Shown: positions 26,401 to 36,154 of the stretch, piece by piece
How the letters are laid out: each line of letters starts with the position of its first letter
Position numbering within the stretch: the stretch's first letter is position 1
Source of the DNA: Neoaquamicrobium microcysteis
GTDB taxonomy: Bacteria; Pseudomonadota; Alphaproteobacteria; Rhizobiales; Rhizobiaceae
Length of the DNA: 64,000 nt
Assembly (NCBI RefSeq): GCF_008180155.1
Contig: NZ_VSZS01000068.1
Location: 496,001 to 560,000 of the forward strand
Reading direction: 5' to 3'
Position numbers and translations under genes: made by a program
Notes under the pieces: generated by a model
Seen by the model: only the letters and a program-made list of their open reading frames with translations
What the model was told of the DNA's origin: nothing
Databases searched by the model: none

Positions 26401-28962
26401 CTAGAGCGTGCGCTTCACCATCTCGACGCGGAATGCCTCGATAACATCGCCGGCGCGAATGTCCTCGTAGTTGGCGAATGCCATGCCGCATTCCTGACCC
26501 ACCGGCACTTCGGACACTTCGTCCTTGAAGCGCTTGAGCGTCTTGAGCGTGCCCTCGTGGATGACGACGTTGTCGCGGATGAGGCGGACGCCCGCACCAC
26601 GCTCCATCTTGCCTTCCGTGACGCGGCAACCCGCAACCTTGCCGACCTTGGTGATGTTGAACACCTCGAGAATTTCGGCGTTGCCGAGGAAGGTCTCGCG
26701 GCGCTCCGGCGACAGCAGGCCGGACATGGCCGCTTTGATGTCGTCCACCAGATCGTAGATGATGTTGTAGTAGCGGATTTCGATGCCGGCCTGCTCGGAT
26801 GCGTCGCGTGCCTGCTTGTTGGCACGAACGTTGAACCCGATGATGGCCGCGCCCGAGGTCTCCGCCAGCGACACATCGCTTTCGGTGATGGCGCCTGCGC
26901 CCGAATGGACGATGCGCGCACGCACCTCATCGGTGCCCAGCTTGTCGAGTGCAGAGACGATCGCCTCGATCGAACCCTGCACGTCGCCCTTGATGAGAAG
27001 CGGGAACTCCTTGAGACCGGAGGTCTGGAGCTGCGACATCATCTGTTCGAGCGAGCCGCGCTGACCCGCCTGGCGGGCAACCGACTTCTCGCGGGCGAGA
27101 CGCTGGCGATACTCGGAAATCTCGCGGGCGCGTGCCTCGTTCTCGACCACCGCGAAGCGGTCGCCCGCCTGCGGCGTGCCCTGAAGGCCCAGAACCTCGA
27201 CCGGCATGGAGGGACCGGCCTCCTTGACCTGGCCGCCATGGTCGTCGACCAGGGCGCGCACGCGGCCCCACTCGTTGCCGGCCACGAGGATGTCGCCGGT
27301 CTTGAGCGTGCCGGTCTGCACCAGCACGGTCGCGACCGGGCCGCGACCCTTGTCGAGCTTGGCCTCGATGACCACGCCTTCCGCGGTGCGGTCGGGATTG
27401 GCCTTGAGATCGAGAATTTCCGACTGCAGCAGGATCGCCTCGAGCAGCTTGTCGAGGTTGAGCTTCTGGGTGGCCGAAACCTCGACGTCGAGCACCTCGC
27501 CGCCCATCGATTCCACGAACACCTCGTGCTGGAGCAGTTCGGTGCGCACCTTCTGGGCGTTGGCGGCAGGCTTGTCGATCTTGTTGATCGCCACGATGAT
27601 CGGCACACCGGCCGCCTTGGCGTGGTTGATGGACTCGATCGTCTGCGGCATCACGCTGTCGTCGGCGGCGACCACGAGGATCGCGATATCCGTCGCCTGC
27701 GCGCCACGGGCACGCATTTGGGTGAAGGCGGCGTGGCCGGGCGTATCGATGAAGGTGATCTTCTGCCCGTCCTGCTCGACCTGATAGGCGCCGATATGCT
27801 GGGTGATGCCGCCAGCTTCGCCGGCAACCACGTTGGCGTTGCGGATCGCGTCCAGAAGCGAGGTCTTGCCGTGGTCGACGTGACCCATGATGGTCACCAC
27901 CGGCGGGCGCGACTTCAGATCCTCGGACTTGTCCTCAATGTTGAACATGCCTTCTTCGACGTCGGACTCGGCCACGCGCTTGACGGTGTGGCCAAACTCG
28001 GACGCGACCAGCTCGGCGGTGTCGGCATCGATCACGTCGCCGGGCTTCATCATCTGGCCCTGCTTCATGAAGAACTTGACGATATCGACGGCGCGCTCGG
28101 CCATACGGTTGGCGAGTTCCTGAATGGTGATCGTCTCTGGGAGGATCACCTCGCGCTGGATCTTCTCGCGCGTCTCGCCATGCATGGCGCGCTTGAACTT
28201 CTCCTGCCTGCGCCGCATCGACGACAACGAGCGACCGCGAGCCTCGTCACCGGAAAGTGCGGCGTTCAGGGTGAGCTTGCCACGGCGACGGTCATCCTCG
28301 CCCTTGGTCTTGACCGGCTTAGGCGCCGCGACCTCGGGCTTGATGGGACCGCGCTTGACCGCGCCGCCCTTGGGTTTCTCGTCTTCTTCTTCGGCAACAA
28401 CCGGCTCAGCAGCCGGCGCCCGGCGGCGGGCTTCCTCTTCGGCGCGGCGGCGCGATTCAGCCTCGGCCTGAAGCCGGGCTTCCTCGTCGGCCTGACGGCG
28501 CGCGCTTTCCTCGCGCTCGCGGCGGCGGCGCTCTTCGTCCTCGGCACGGCGCTGCGCGTCCTCGGCGGCGCGCTTGCGCTCCTCGACCTCGCGCACCTTG
28601 GAGTCCTGGAGCGCGCGGCGGCGCGCCTCCATCTCCTCGGTGGAGAGCTCGTTGAGAACCATGCCCGAACGCGACGAAGGCGGGGCGGGGCGCGGAGCCG
28701 GCTGTGGCGCCTGCGGTGCGGCGACAACAGGAGCAGCGGCGGGCTGCGGGGCGCGCGGCTTCAACGCGATGGCCGGCGCAGGTGTCTCCTGCTTCTCGCC
28801 GGGCATCGAGAACTTGCGCTTTTTCGTCTCGACGACGACAGCCTTCGTCCGCCCGTGCGAGAAGTTCTGCCGGACCGTGCCCTGCTCCATGCCTGGGCGC
28901 TTCATCGTCAGCGTCTTCTTCGGGTTTACGCTCAGCGTCTTGTCGTCTTTGGTATCGCTCAT
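26401..28962 (-). CDS. infB: translation initiation factor IF-2
   Basis: GTPase that brings initiator tRNA to the 30S subunit. The 853-residue protein has a long charged N-terminal region (residues about 60-260, rich in E/R/A, coiled-coil-like), the IF2_N segment, and the G domain with [17 protein letters not shown] and NKID, followed by domains II-IV. It overlaps the ylxR gene by 4 bases (28959-28962), so the two are translationally coupled. Confidence 0.97.
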   Translation of the reverse strand: MSDTKDDKTLSVNPKKTLTMKRPGMEQGTVRQNFSHGRTKAVVVETKKRKFSMPGEKQETPAPAIALKPRAPQPAAAPVVAAPQAPQPAPRPAPPSSRSGMVLNELSTEEMEARRRALQDSKVREVEERKRAAEDAQRRAEDEERRRREREESARRQADEEARLQAEAESRRRAEEEARRRAPAAEPVVAEEEDEKPKGGAVKRGPIKPEVAAPKPVKTKGEDDRRRGKLTLNAALSGDEARGRSLSSMRRRQEKFKRAMHGETREKIQREVILPETITIQELANRMAERAVDIVKFFMKQGQMMKPGDVIDADTAELVASEFGHTVKRVAESDVEEGMFNIEDKSEDLKSRPPVVTIMGHVDHGKTSLLDAIRNANVVAGEAGGITQHIGAYQVEQDGQKITFIDTPGHAAFTQMRARGAQATDIAILVVAADDSVMPQTIESINHAKAAGVPIIVAINKIDKPAANAQKVRTELLQHEVFVESMGGEVLDVEVSATQKLNLDKLLEAILLQSEILDLKANPDRTAEGVVIEAKLDKGRGPVATVLVQTGTLKTGDILVAGNEWGRVRALVDDHGGQVKEAGPSMPVEVLGLQGTPQAGDRFAVVENEARAREISEYRQRLAREKSVARQAGQRGSLEQMMSQLQTSGLKEFPLLIKGDVQGSIEAIVSALDKLGTDEVRARIVHSGAGAITESDVSLAETSGAAIIGFNVRANKQARDASEQAGIEIRYYNIIYDLVDDIKAAMSGLLSPERRETFLGNAEILEVFNITKVGKVAGCRVTEGKMERGAGVRLIRDNVVIHEGTLKTLKRFKDEVSEVPVGQECGMAFANYEDIRAGDVIEAFRVEMVKRTL

Positions 28963-29618
28963 TCCGTATCCTCTGCGGCGTCATCGAGATCGCCGGTTGC
29001 CGCAATCATCGTCCGGTCTTCGGGGGAACCGCCCCTGTATCGGTCAAGCGCCACCACGCGCTTGAGCACAGCCTTGCCCGTATCTCCGGCGAGCACGGCT
29101 GCATGTATCACATTTGTACCCCCCAATGCCAAACCCAATTCGGCCTCCGAAAAGAGTTTGTATGAGGGGATGGAAGGCCCTTCCTGCCAGACAACGGCAC
29201 GCCGCGCCTGGTCGATCTTGCGCACGCCATCGGGCGAAGCCTCCACGGCGTGAAGCACCAGTGCCGCCTTGCCGGTGCGCACCGCACTATCGACCTTGGC
29301 AGCGCCGAGCACGACCTGCCCGGCCTTACGCGCAAGCCCCAGCGAACCCAGCGCCGCGCGCGCCAGAAGCATGTCGACCATGCCGCCCAGATCGTCGGGC
29401 AGCGTCACCTTGGCCTTGAAGGCGCGGGAGAACAGGTTCTTTCGGGCGGCTTCCTCGACGTGAAGCCGGTCAGCCGTGACCCAGCAGCCCCGTCCGGGAA
29501 GTTTCCGCTTGAGGTCGGGAACGACGGACATGTCGGGACCCGCGACGAAGCGCAGCAAGCCTTCCGGCTCGCCCGCCTGGCGCGTCACTATACATGTGCG
29601 TTCGTTCATCTCGTTCAA
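28959..29618 (-). CDS. YlxR-type RNA-binding protein fused to an L7Ae-like domain
   Basis: A 219-residue protein between nusA and infB. The N-terminal DUF448/YlxR domain has RTCIVTRQ and PGRGCWVTA; the C-terminal half has the L7Ae/L30e-like stretch [17 protein letters not shown]. This fusion is usual in alphaproteobacteria. YlxR has been linked to RNase P and to transcription regulation in other bacteria; here the function is inferred only from family and position. Confidence 0.88.
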   Translation of the reverse strand: MNEMNERTCIVTRQAGEPEGLLRFVAGPDMSVVPDLKRKLPGRGCWVTADRLHVEEAARKNLFSRAFKAKVTLPDDLGGMVDMLLARAALGSLGLARKAGQVVLGAAKVDSAVRTGKAALVLHAVEASPDGVRKIDQARRAVVWQEGPSIPSYKLFSEAELGLALGGTNVIHAAVLAGDTGKAVLKRVVALDRYRGGSPEDRTMIAATGDLDDAAEDTE

Positions 29619-29642
29619 GGGGTCTCCCGGCCGGACGCATAA

Positions 29643-31247
29643 TCATGCCCCGGCCGCTTCCTCTGCGTTCTCTTCCTCTTCGCCTTCGGCGACGAGGTCT
29701 TCCTCGGAAATCCAGCCCATCTTCAGGCGGGCGGCGACGACCATCTGCTCGGCATCGGCGCGGCTGACGCCGAAATCGGCCAGAACGCCCGGGAAGAACT
29801 TGGTTTCCCCGTCCTTGCGCTCCTTCCAGCCGACGAGATCGTCGACCGCGTAGCCGGCGAAGTCCTCGATGGTCTTCACACCGTCCTCGCCAAGCGTGAC
29901 CATCATCGCGGTGGTTACGCCGGGGATTTCGCGAAGCTCGTCCTCGACGCCCAGCGCGCGGCGCTTCTCGTCGTGCTCGGCTTCAATCCGGTCCAGATAT
30001 TCGCGGGCGCGCATCTGGATTTCCTCGGCGGTGCCCTCATCGAAACCGTCGATGGAGGAAATCTCGTCGGCATCGACGTAAGCCACTTCCTCGACGGAGG
30101 TGAAGCCTTCCGAGGCCAGCACCTGGCCGACCATCTCGTCGACGTTGAGCGCGTCCATGAAGAGGTTCGAGCGCTCGACGAATTCCTTCTGGCGGCGCTG
30201 CGATTCCTCTTCCTCGGTCAGGATGTCGATATCCCAGCCGGTGAGCTGCGAGGCGAGACGCACGTTCTGGCCGCGACGGCCGATGGCCAGTGAAAGCTGG
30301 TCGTCTGGCACCACCACCTCGATGCGCTCGGCATCCTCGTCCAGCACGACCTTGGCGACTTCCGCCGGCTGCAGGGCGTTGACGATGAAGGCTGCCGCGT
30401 CCTGCGACCACGGGATGATGTCGATCTTCTCGCCCTGGAGCTCGCCGACGACTGCCTGCACGCGCGAACCGCGCATACCGACGCAGGCGCCCACGGGGTC
30501 GATCGAGCTGTCACGCGAGATCACGGCGATCTTGGCGCGCGAACCCGGATCGCGGGCCACCGACTTGATCTCGATGATGCCGTCGTAAATCTCCGGCACT
30601 TCCATGGTGAACAGCTTCGCCATGAACTGCGGATGGGTGCGCGACAGGAAAATCTGCGGGCCGCGCTGCTCGCGGCGCACGTCATAGACATAGGCGCGGA
30701 CACGGTCACCATACTTGAAGTTTTCGCGCGGGATCAGCTCGTCGCGGCGGATGATGGCTTCGCCGCGGCCCAGATCGACCACCACGTTGCCGTATTCCAC
30801 GCGCTTGACCGTGCCGTTGACGATCTCGCCGATGCGATCCTTGTATTCGTCATACTGGCGGTCGCGCTCGGCCTCGCGCACCTTCTGCACGATGACCTGC
30901 TTGGCCGACTGCGCGGCGATGCGACCGAAATCCATCGGCGGCAGCTGCTCGGCAATGAAGTCGCCGACCTGCGCGTCGGGGTTGCGCGTGCGGGCATCGA
31001 CCAGCGAAATCTCGCGGGCGTATTCGTCGACGTTCTCCACCACTTCCATCAGGCGCTGAAGCTTCATCTCGCCGGTGTTCGGGTTGATGTCGGCGCGGAT
31101 GTTGGTCTCCTGGCCGTAGCGCGAGCGCGCCGCCTTCTGGATGGCGTCGGCCATCGCGGCGATGACGATCTGCTTGTCGATCGACTTTTCGCGCGCGACC
31201 GCATCGGCGATCTGCAGAAGCTCCAGCCTGTTTGCACTGACTGCCAT
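29643..31247 (-). CDS. nusA: transcription termination/antitermination factor NusA
   Basis: RNA polymerase-associated factor affecting pausing, termination and antitermination. The 534-residue protein has the N-terminal polymerase-binding domain, an S1 domain ([19 protein letters not shown]), two KH domains ([31 protein letters not shown]), and C-terminal helix-hairpin repeats ending in an acidic tail. ATG 31247 ([12 protein letters not shown]) has GAGGAG five bases upstream; another ATG at 31265 would add six residues. It is the second gene of the operon, 46 bp after rimP. Confidence 0.96.
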   Translation of the reverse strand: MAVSANRLELLQIADAVAREKSIDKQIVIAAMADAIQKAARSRYGQETNIRADINPNTGEMKLQRLMEVVENVDEYAREISLVDARTRNPDAQVGDFIAEQLPPMDFGRIAAQSAKQVIVQKVREAERDRQYDEYKDRIGEIVNGTVKRVEYGNVVVDLGRGEAIIRRDELIPRENFKYGDRVRAYVYDVRREQRGPQIFLSRTHPQFMAKLFTMEVPEIYDGIIEIKSVARDPGSRAKIAVISRDSSIDPVGACVGMRGSRVQAVVGELQGEKIDIIPWSQDAAAFIVNALQPAEVAKVVLDEDAERIEVVVPDDQLSLAIGRRGQNVRLASQLTGWDIDILTEEEESQRRQKEFVERSNLFMDALNVDEMVGQVLASEGFTSVEEVAYVDADEISSIDGFDEGTAEEIQMRAREYLDRIEAEHDEKRRALGVEDELREIPGVTTAMMVTLGEDGVKTIEDFAGYAVDDLVGWKERKDGETKFFPGVLADFGVSRADAEQMVVAARLKMGWISEEDLVAEGEEEENAEEAAGA

Positions 31248-31293
31248 TTCGGTCTCCTCGGGCATTTCCGCCGGCCTTGCGGCCGGTTGCTCG

Positions 31294-31902
31294 TTAGCTT
31301 GCGTTTTCGTCTTCGTCCTGCACGTCGGCCTCGGCCTCCACGCGCATCTTCTTGGCCTGCTTGTCCTTCTTCAGCGTCTCGCTGATGAGGTCGTCGGTCA
31401 GGATCAGCTTGGCATCCGCGATGGCATCCCACGGCACCCGCACGACGGGCTCGTCGCCGTAGCTGGCCTGATCGCGCTCTATCGTCAGGCCGTCCTCGTC
31501 GGTCGCGGCGATCTTGCCGCGAAAGCGCTTGCGCTCCGCCACCATGACCGCGGTCTCCATCTTCACCAGATGGCCGACAGCCGCCTCGAAATCGCTCTTT
31601 CGCACGAGCGGCCTGTCGATGCCGGCTGACGAAACCTCGAGATGATACGCCTTCTCGATGGGGTCTTCCACGTCCAGCACCGGCGAGACGGCGCGGCTGA
31701 CCTCTTCGCAGCCCTCGACATCCATGGTGCCGTCGAGGCGTTCCGCCATGATCTGCAGCGTCAGCCCGTTCTGGCCCGACAGCCGCACGCGCACCAGGCG
31801 AAAACCGATCGCAGACAGCACGGGCGCGACGATCGCGGCAACGCGCGCATCGATACCGGTTTCGCGAATAAGGCGGTCGTCGCCCTGTTGCAGTTCAGCC
31901 AT
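31294..31902 (-). CDS. rimP: ribosome maturation factor RimP
   Basis: Acts in early 30S assembly. The 202-residue protein has the conserved [30 protein letters not shown] and [14 protein letters not shown] motifs, with a C-terminal Sm-like domain and an acidic tail. CTGGAGACGAG before the ATG provides the ribosome-binding site. It heads the rimP-nusA-ylxR-infB-rbfA-truB operon; its leader carries a promoter and an intrinsic terminator. Confidence 0.94.
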   Translation of the reverse strand: MAELQQGDDRLIRETGIDARVAAIVAPVLSAIGFRLVRVRLSGQNGLTLQIMAERLDGTMDVEGCEEVSRAVSPVLDVEDPIEKAYHLEVSSAGIDRPLVRKSDFEAAVGHLVKMETAVMVAERKRFRGKIAATDEDGLTIERDQASYGDEPVVRVPWDAIADAKLILTDDLISETLKKDKQAKKMRVEAEADVQDEDENAS

Positions 31903-31926
31903 CTCGTCTCCAGAGGGCCGGCGGCT

Positions 31927-31961
31927 AACAAAAAAGAGCGGGACCGGGTGGACCCACTCTT
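31927..31961 (-). terminator. intrinsic terminator in the rimP leader (attenuator)
   Basis: On the minus strand AAGAGTGGG, 10-base loop, CCCGCTCTT, then TTTTGTT: a 9-bp stem with one U-G pair and a U-run. It lies about 20 nt after the predicted start of transcription and 25 bp before the rimP start. No minus-strand gene ends upstream of it, so it is best read as an attenuator. Confidence 0.75.
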
Positions 31962-31988
31962 CGCCTTACCGACCAAGAATTTGACGCT

Positions 31989-32017
31989 GATATAAACCAG
32001 ACCGGGCCGTATATCAA
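31989..32017 (-). promoter_or_regulatory. promoter of the rimP-nusA-infB operon
   Basis: On the minus strand TTGATA (32017-32012), 17 bases, TATATC (31994-31989). Transcription would start near 31982. Confidence 0.65.
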
Positions 32018-32109
32018 GGTCCGCCGCAAACGGGGCGTTTGGGCTTTGCGCTTGTCCACGGCTCTTGATAGCGTGCCGCGCTTCCGAAGCAAGACCGACC
32101 GCGCCATCG

Positions 32110-32961
32110 ATGACATCGAAAAAGGACACGCTGCTCGACCGTCTCGGTCGTTCCCTCGCACGCCGGCTGCAAAGCGAATCGTCGGGTTACGAGCCCTATA
32201 CGCCGTCCGATCCGGACACGCTGCGCAGGACGCTGCAATCGGGCGACATCCTCCTGATCGAGGGCAACCAGAAGATTTCCGCCGCGATCAAGTACCTGAC
32301 GCAGTCCACGTGGTCGCATGCAGCGCTCTATGTCGGCGACACGCTGCCCGAGCCGGAGGACGGCTCGGAGAGGCCGCGTCTCGTCGAGGTCAATCTGGGC
32401 GAAGGCTGCGTCGCCGTCCCGCTATCCAAATACCGCAGCTACAACACGCGCATCTGCCGCGCCTCCGGCCTGACGCCCGAGGACAGGAAGCACATCGTGG
32501 ATTTCATGGTGTCGCGGCTGGGCCTGCGATACGACACCAAGAACATCATCGACATGCTGCGCTATTTCCTGCCGACGCCGCCGGTGCCGGTGCGCTGGCG
32601 CAGGCGCATGCTGGCCTTCGGCTCTGGAGACCCGACACGGGCGATCTGCTCCTCGATGATCGCGGAGGCCTATGGCGAGATCGGCTATCCGATCCTGCCC
32701 GAAATCACCCGCGCGCCGGGCCGTGCCTCGGCGCAGTCGAACTATTCGCGCGCCGAGATCATGCACATACGGCATCACTCTCTCTACACCCCGCGCGATT
32801 TCGACCTGTCGCCCTACTTCCAGATCGTGAAGCCGACGCTGGTCTACGGCTTCGACTACAAGGCGGTGGTTTGGGCGAGCGATGCCCCGGAACCTTTGCC
32901 GCCAGCCGGAGCCGCCACGCATGGCGGCCCGGAGGCAGGCGACCCGGCACTGCGCGACTGA
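32110..32961 (+). CDS. YiiX/YebB-like NlpC/P60-family hydrolase
   Basis: A 283-residue protein of the permuted papain-like (YiiX) amidase group. The histidine element is STWSHAALYVGD at about residues 75-90; the nucleophilic cysteine is in ICSSMIAEAYGEIGY at about 180-195. No signal peptide is evident. Members hydrolyse amide or thioester bonds but the substrate is unknown here. ATG 32110 is chosen; TTG 32065 in frame would add 15 residues, and neither has a clear ribosome-binding site. It starts divergently from the rimP promoter and ends 4 bp from the stop of the convergent sugar dehydrogenase gene. Confidence 0.8.
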   Translation: MTSKKDTLLDRLGRSLARRLQSESSGYEPYTPSDPDTLRRTLQSGDILLIEGNQKISAAIKYLTQSTWSHAALYVGDTLPEPEDGSERPRLVEVNLGEGCVAVPLSKYRSYNTRICRASGLTPEDRKHIVDFMVSRLGLRYDTKNIIDMLRYFLPTPPVPVRWRRRMLAFGSGDPTRAICSSMIAEAYGEIGYPILPEITRAPGRASAQSNYSRAEIMHIRHHSLYTPRDFDLSPYFQIVKPTLVYGFDYKAVVWASDAPEPLPPAGAATHGGPEAGDPALRD

Positions 32962-32965
32962 ATGC

Positions 32966-34117
32966 TCAGTCCGTCTGCGGCGCGACCCGCAGAATGCCGC
33001 CATTGGCCTCGTCGGTGGCGACGTAAATCGCCCCGTCGGGACCCTGCGCGACATCGCGGATGCGCAGGCCCAGCGGCTCCAGCAGCCGCTCCTCGTGGGT
33101 GACGCTGTCGCCGTCCAGTTCGAGCCTCACGAGCGCGGTCGAGGCGAGGCCGCCGACGAAAAGATTGCCCTGCCATTCCGGAAACGCGTCGCCGGAGTAG
33201 AAAGCCATGCCGGACGGGGCTATCACCGGGGTCCATTCGTAGATCGGATCGACCATGCCCTCGGCCGAGCTGATGCCTTCGCCGATGGTGTCGCCGCTGT
33301 ATTCCACTCCGAAGCTGGCAACCGGCCAGCCATAATTAGCGCCCGGCTCGATCACGTTCAGCTCGTCACCGCCGCGCGGACCATGCTCGATCTCCCAGAG
33401 CACGCCGGTCTCGGGATGAAGGGCTGCCGCCTGCACGTTGCGCACGCCATAGGCCCAGATTTCGGGTAGCGCGCCATCCTGCCCGACAAAGGGATTGTCC
33501 TGCGGAACCGAGCCGTCGGGATTGATGCGCGCGATGGTGCCGATGTGCGAGTCCGTATCCTGCGCCATGTCGCGGAACTGGCGCGAGCTCCTGTCGCCCA
33601 TGGTGACGAAGAGATGGCCATCATTGTCGAAGACGAGGCGCGAGCCGAAATGGGCAGTGCTCTGGACCTTGGGCTGCTGGGAGAAGATGACCTCGACCTC
33701 TTCGAGCGCGGTGGCATCTTCGTTGAGCTGGCCGCGTGCGACCGCGGTGCTGTTGCCGCCGTCGCCAGCCTCGGCAAATGAGAGATAGACCAGCCGGTTG
33801 TCGGCAAAGTCGGGGTCGAGGGCGACGTCGAGCAGGCCGCCCTGCCCGCGCGCGTCGACCTGCGGCACGCCCTCGATCGGCTCCGACAGATTGCCTTCCG
33901 CATCCACAAGCCGCAGCGCGCCGGCCCGCTCGGTCACCAGCATGCCCTCATCGCCCGGAAGGAACGCAATGGCCCATGGATTTGCGAGCCCATCGACGAC
34001 CGTCGATACCTGGATCGTGCCGCGCTCGGTTTCGAATGTTTCGTCCACGGCATGGGCGGGGCTGGCGATCATAAGCGCCATCGGCGCAGCGGTGATGAGG
34101 AATGCGGATCGCAACAT
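32966..34117 (-). CDS. PQQ-dependent soluble aldose sugar dehydrogenase-like protein
   Basis: A 383-residue secreted beta-propeller. Residues 1-22 are a signal peptide ending ASPAHA. The family landmarks are GLANPWAIAFLPG, RGQGGLLDVALDPDF, HFGSRLVFDNDGHLFVTMGD and EHGPRGGDELNVIEPGANYGWP, as in E. coli YliI and related PQQ aldose dehydrogenases. It probably oxidises sugars in the periplasm. ATG 34117 has AAGGACA six bases upstream; an open extension to 34261 is not conserved. It is a single gene, divergent from the diguanylate cyclase. Confidence 0.88.
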   Translation of the reverse strand: MLRSAFLITAAPMALMIASPAHAVDETFETERGTIQVSTVVDGLANPWAIAFLPGDEGMLVTERAGALRLVDAEGNLSEPIEGVPQVDARGQGGLLDVALDPDFADNRLVYLSFAEAGDGGNSTAVARGQLNEDATALEEVEVIFSQQPKVQSTAHFGSRLVFDNDGHLFVTMGDRSSRQFRDMAQDTDSHIGTIARINPDGSVPQDNPFVGQDGALPEIWAYGVRNVQAAALHPETGVLWEIEHGPRGGDELNVIEPGANYGWPVASFGVEYSGDTIGEGISSAEGMVDPIYEWTPVIAPSGMAFYSGDAFPEWQGNLFVGGLASTALVRLELDGDSVTHEERLLEPLGLRIRDVAQGPDGAIYVATDEANGGILRVAPQTD

Positions 34118-34274
34118 CGTCAATGTCCTTTTGTTATTTTGTCGTTCGATAGGCAGACAGGTAAGGCGGCCGCGGCGCAGGGGTTCCCCCTCACGGAATG
34201 TTGACCCGCTATTGTGATGACCTATGGCCACAGGCTCGCTGCCCCGCCTGGCACGTGCCAAATGGGAGTGGCTA

Positions 34275-34286
34275 TACCAATTGGTA
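34275..34286. repeat. 12-bp perfect palindrome
   Basis: TACCAATTGGTA is fully self-complementary and lies 158 bp upstream of the sugar dehydrogenase gene and 219 bp upstream of the diguanylate cyclase gene. It could bind a dimeric regulator; nothing nearby names it. Confidence 0.4.
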
Positions 34287-34366
34287 AAGATTGGGGCATT
34301 AGAGGCTGCTTACAGAGGCGCGGGATCGGCACGGCGAAACCTGCCATCGCATTCCCGCCTCACTGT

Positions 34367-34381
34367 TTAACCAGCGTTTAA
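34367..34381 (+). promoter_or_regulatory. CtrA-binding box
   Basis: TTAA, seven bases (CCAGCGT), TTAA: an exact match to the alphaproteobacterial CtrA consensus TTAA-N7-TTAA. It starts 138 bp upstream of the diguanylate cyclase start. Confidence 0.65.
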
Positions 34382-34504
34382 TTACGTAGGGTTAGCTTTA
34401 ATGGAACGGCGCAGCTCGGCTGGATCGGGCTCGCGCAAAGGAACGTCTGCGCTCGGGCTGTAGGCCCTGCGTGGCGGGGAACTGGGTTGGGCATAGGTAG
34501 ACTG

Positions 34505-35599
34505 ATGATGCAGGCCTCGGAACAGCCTGAACCACGCCGTGCGGACACGATGGTCAACCGTCCCGACACGGCCACGACCGTCGTGCTCACCATGAGGCAG
34601 CTTGGCATCGTGCCGCTGCCGCGCAACTACGAGCTGTTCTACGAAGCCGTCACCACGGGAAACCGGGAGCTAACCGACGCGCTTTCCGCACTGGGCGGCC
34701 GGCCGACCCAGAAGCAGATCGACGAGGTGGCGCACCGCTTCCTCAATCGCGGCAACGAGCATGCGGCCGATGAGGCGCGCGACACCATCAGCACCAAGCT
34801 CGACGAAATCCTCGGATTGCTCAAGAAAGAGCGCAATTCGATGGAGACCTACGGCAAAATCCTGGGCGAAACCTCGAACGGACTGACGGGCCGGCAGGCC
34901 ATCACCCGCGAGTTCCTGGAAAAGATCGTCAGCGTGACGGCCACGGCCACCCGCACCTCGATCGAAAGCCAAAGCAACATCGTTTCGTCTATAACCGACA
35001 AGTCGCAGGAGCTGCACGAGGTCAAGTCGAAGCTTGAGGAGTACAAGCGGCTGGCCGACACCGATGCACTCACGCAGATCCAGAATCGCCGTGCTTTCGA
35101 CCGTGCCGTGTCTGCGATCTACGAAAGCAATCGGGGCATAGCCTTCGGCGCGCTGATCCTCGCGGACATCGACAGCTTCAAGACCGTCAACGACCGTTTC
35201 GGCCATCCGGTAGGCGACCGCATCATCCAGATCGTCGCGAGCATCATTCGCTCGACCGTCAAGGATGGGACGTTCGTGGCGCGGACGGGCGGCGAGGAAT
35301 TCGCCGTCATCCTGGAAGGCTCAGGCGAGGACGCGACCCACAGGCTGGCCGACGAAATCCGGCAGGCCATCATGGAAGCGCCCTTCGTCAACGTGTCGAA
35401 CGGCACCAATTACGGCCCGATCACGGTTTCGCTGGGCATATGCATGGCCACGCAGGCGCGCGGGCCGGACGATCTCTACGTGAAGGCCGACCGGGCGCTC
35501 TATGCCTCCAAGGCGGCCGGACGCAACCGCGTCACGCGGTTCTCGTCGATCAACGAGGGTGCGTTTTCCAAGAGCTGGCTGCTCTATCGCAGCAAGTGA
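34505..35599 (+). CDS. cytoplasmic diguanylate cyclase
   Basis: Makes c-di-GMP from GTP. The 364-residue protein has no membrane segment. The N-terminal 165 residues are helical (coiled coil around LLKKERNSMETYGK and ELHEVKSKLEEYKRL) and lead into a GGDEF domain with LADIDSFKTVNDRFGHPVGD and the active-site ARTGGEEF. The inhibitory RxxD site five residues before GGEEF is not conserved (KDGT). ATG 34505 is chosen; ATG 34508 and TTG 34487 are alternatives and none has a strong Shine-Dalgarno. A CtrA box lies upstream. Confidence 0.9.
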   Translation: MMQASEQPEPRRADTMVNRPDTATTVVLTMRQLGIVPLPRNYELFYEAVTTGNRELTDALSALGGRPTQKQIDEVAHRFLNRGNEHAADEARDTISTKLDEILGLLKKERNSMETYGKILGETSNGLTGRQAITREFLEKIVSVTATATRTSIESQSNIVSSITDKSQELHEVKSKLEEYKRLADTDALTQIQNRRAFDRAVSAIYESNRGIAFGALILADIDSFKTVNDRFGHPVGDRIIQIVASIIRSTVKDGTFVARTGGEEFAVILEGSGEDATHRLADEIRQAIMEAPFVNVSNGTNYGPITVSLGICMATQARGPDDLYVKADRALYASKAAGRNRVTRFSSINEGAFSKSWLLYRSK

Positions 35600-35606
35600 G
35601 CGTCGG

Positions 35607-35945
35607 TCAGCGAGCCGAAAGATAGGGGCCCACCGTGATGAGCCCTATCGCCACGATGGCTGCGAGGATGCCGAGGCCCTGCAGCGTATGCACCTTCTCG
35701 CCGAACCACAGGAAGGCGACGAGGTTGACCGCGACCAGCTGGATGACCGCCGACAGGCTCAACGCCACGCCCATGCCGAACTCGCGTATCAGACGCAGCA
35801 TGATGAGGTTTCCGGCCGTGTAGAGGGCAAGAACGAGCGCAAGCCGCCAGTGGGTGGGCGCCATCGTCCAGCCCTTGGCAGCGCTGGCCGCGAGAACGAA
35901 AATCACGGTCGATGCACCGAGTTGAAGCAGGCCCGAATAGGTCAC
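35607..35945 (-). CDS. small EamA/SMR-like membrane transporter
   Basis: A 112-residue, four-helix membrane protein of the drug/metabolite transporter superfamily. Helices lie at about 3-24, 32-52, 58-78 and 88-110; GEKVHTLQGLGILAAIVAIGL is typical of the last hairpin. Its substrate is unknown. It converges on the diguanylate cyclase gene with 7 bp between. Confidence 0.7.
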   Translation of the reverse strand: MTYSGLLQLGASTVIFVLAASAAKGWTMAPTHWRLALVLALYTAGNLIMLRLIREFGMGVALSLSAVIQLVAVNLVAFLWFGEKVHTLQGLGILAAIVAIGLITVGPYLSAR

Positions 35946-36154
35946 GGTATCTCCGGCAGAACAGGACGGCGCATGCGACGCTTGCGCATCTTCGATCTGC
36001 TCCCACCGCCGCGTTTCGTCAAGCGCGAGGCGTTGCCAGAGCGGCCGCGATCATGTACCAGCACCGACTTTCTTAACCCGACGTAAGATTCCGGCCAGCT
36101 AAATGAGCTAGGCGGTTGCGGGTGGCGCATCGTCGCCGACATGACAGGCAACAC

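Larger units (their letters stand above)
34118..34504. other. intergenic region with CtrA-type box and palindrome
   Basis: These 387 bases lie between two divergent genes. No gene is seen. The region holds the palindrome TACCAATTGGTA (34275-34286) and a perfect TTAA-N7-TTAA (34367-34381). Confidence 0.7.

Noticed and set aside
25975..29253. A very long open frame on the plus strand opposite infB, and similar ones opposite pnp and other genes
   Set aside because: These are shadows of GC-rich coding sequence; the opposite strand encodes clearly recognisable proteins and the shadows have low-complexity R/A/G-rich or H-rich translations.
36073..36087. A CtrA-like site TTAA-N7-TAAG before the Cache-GGDEF gene
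   Set aside because: The second half does not match TTAA. A single half-site is expected by chance, unlike the perfect site at 34367.
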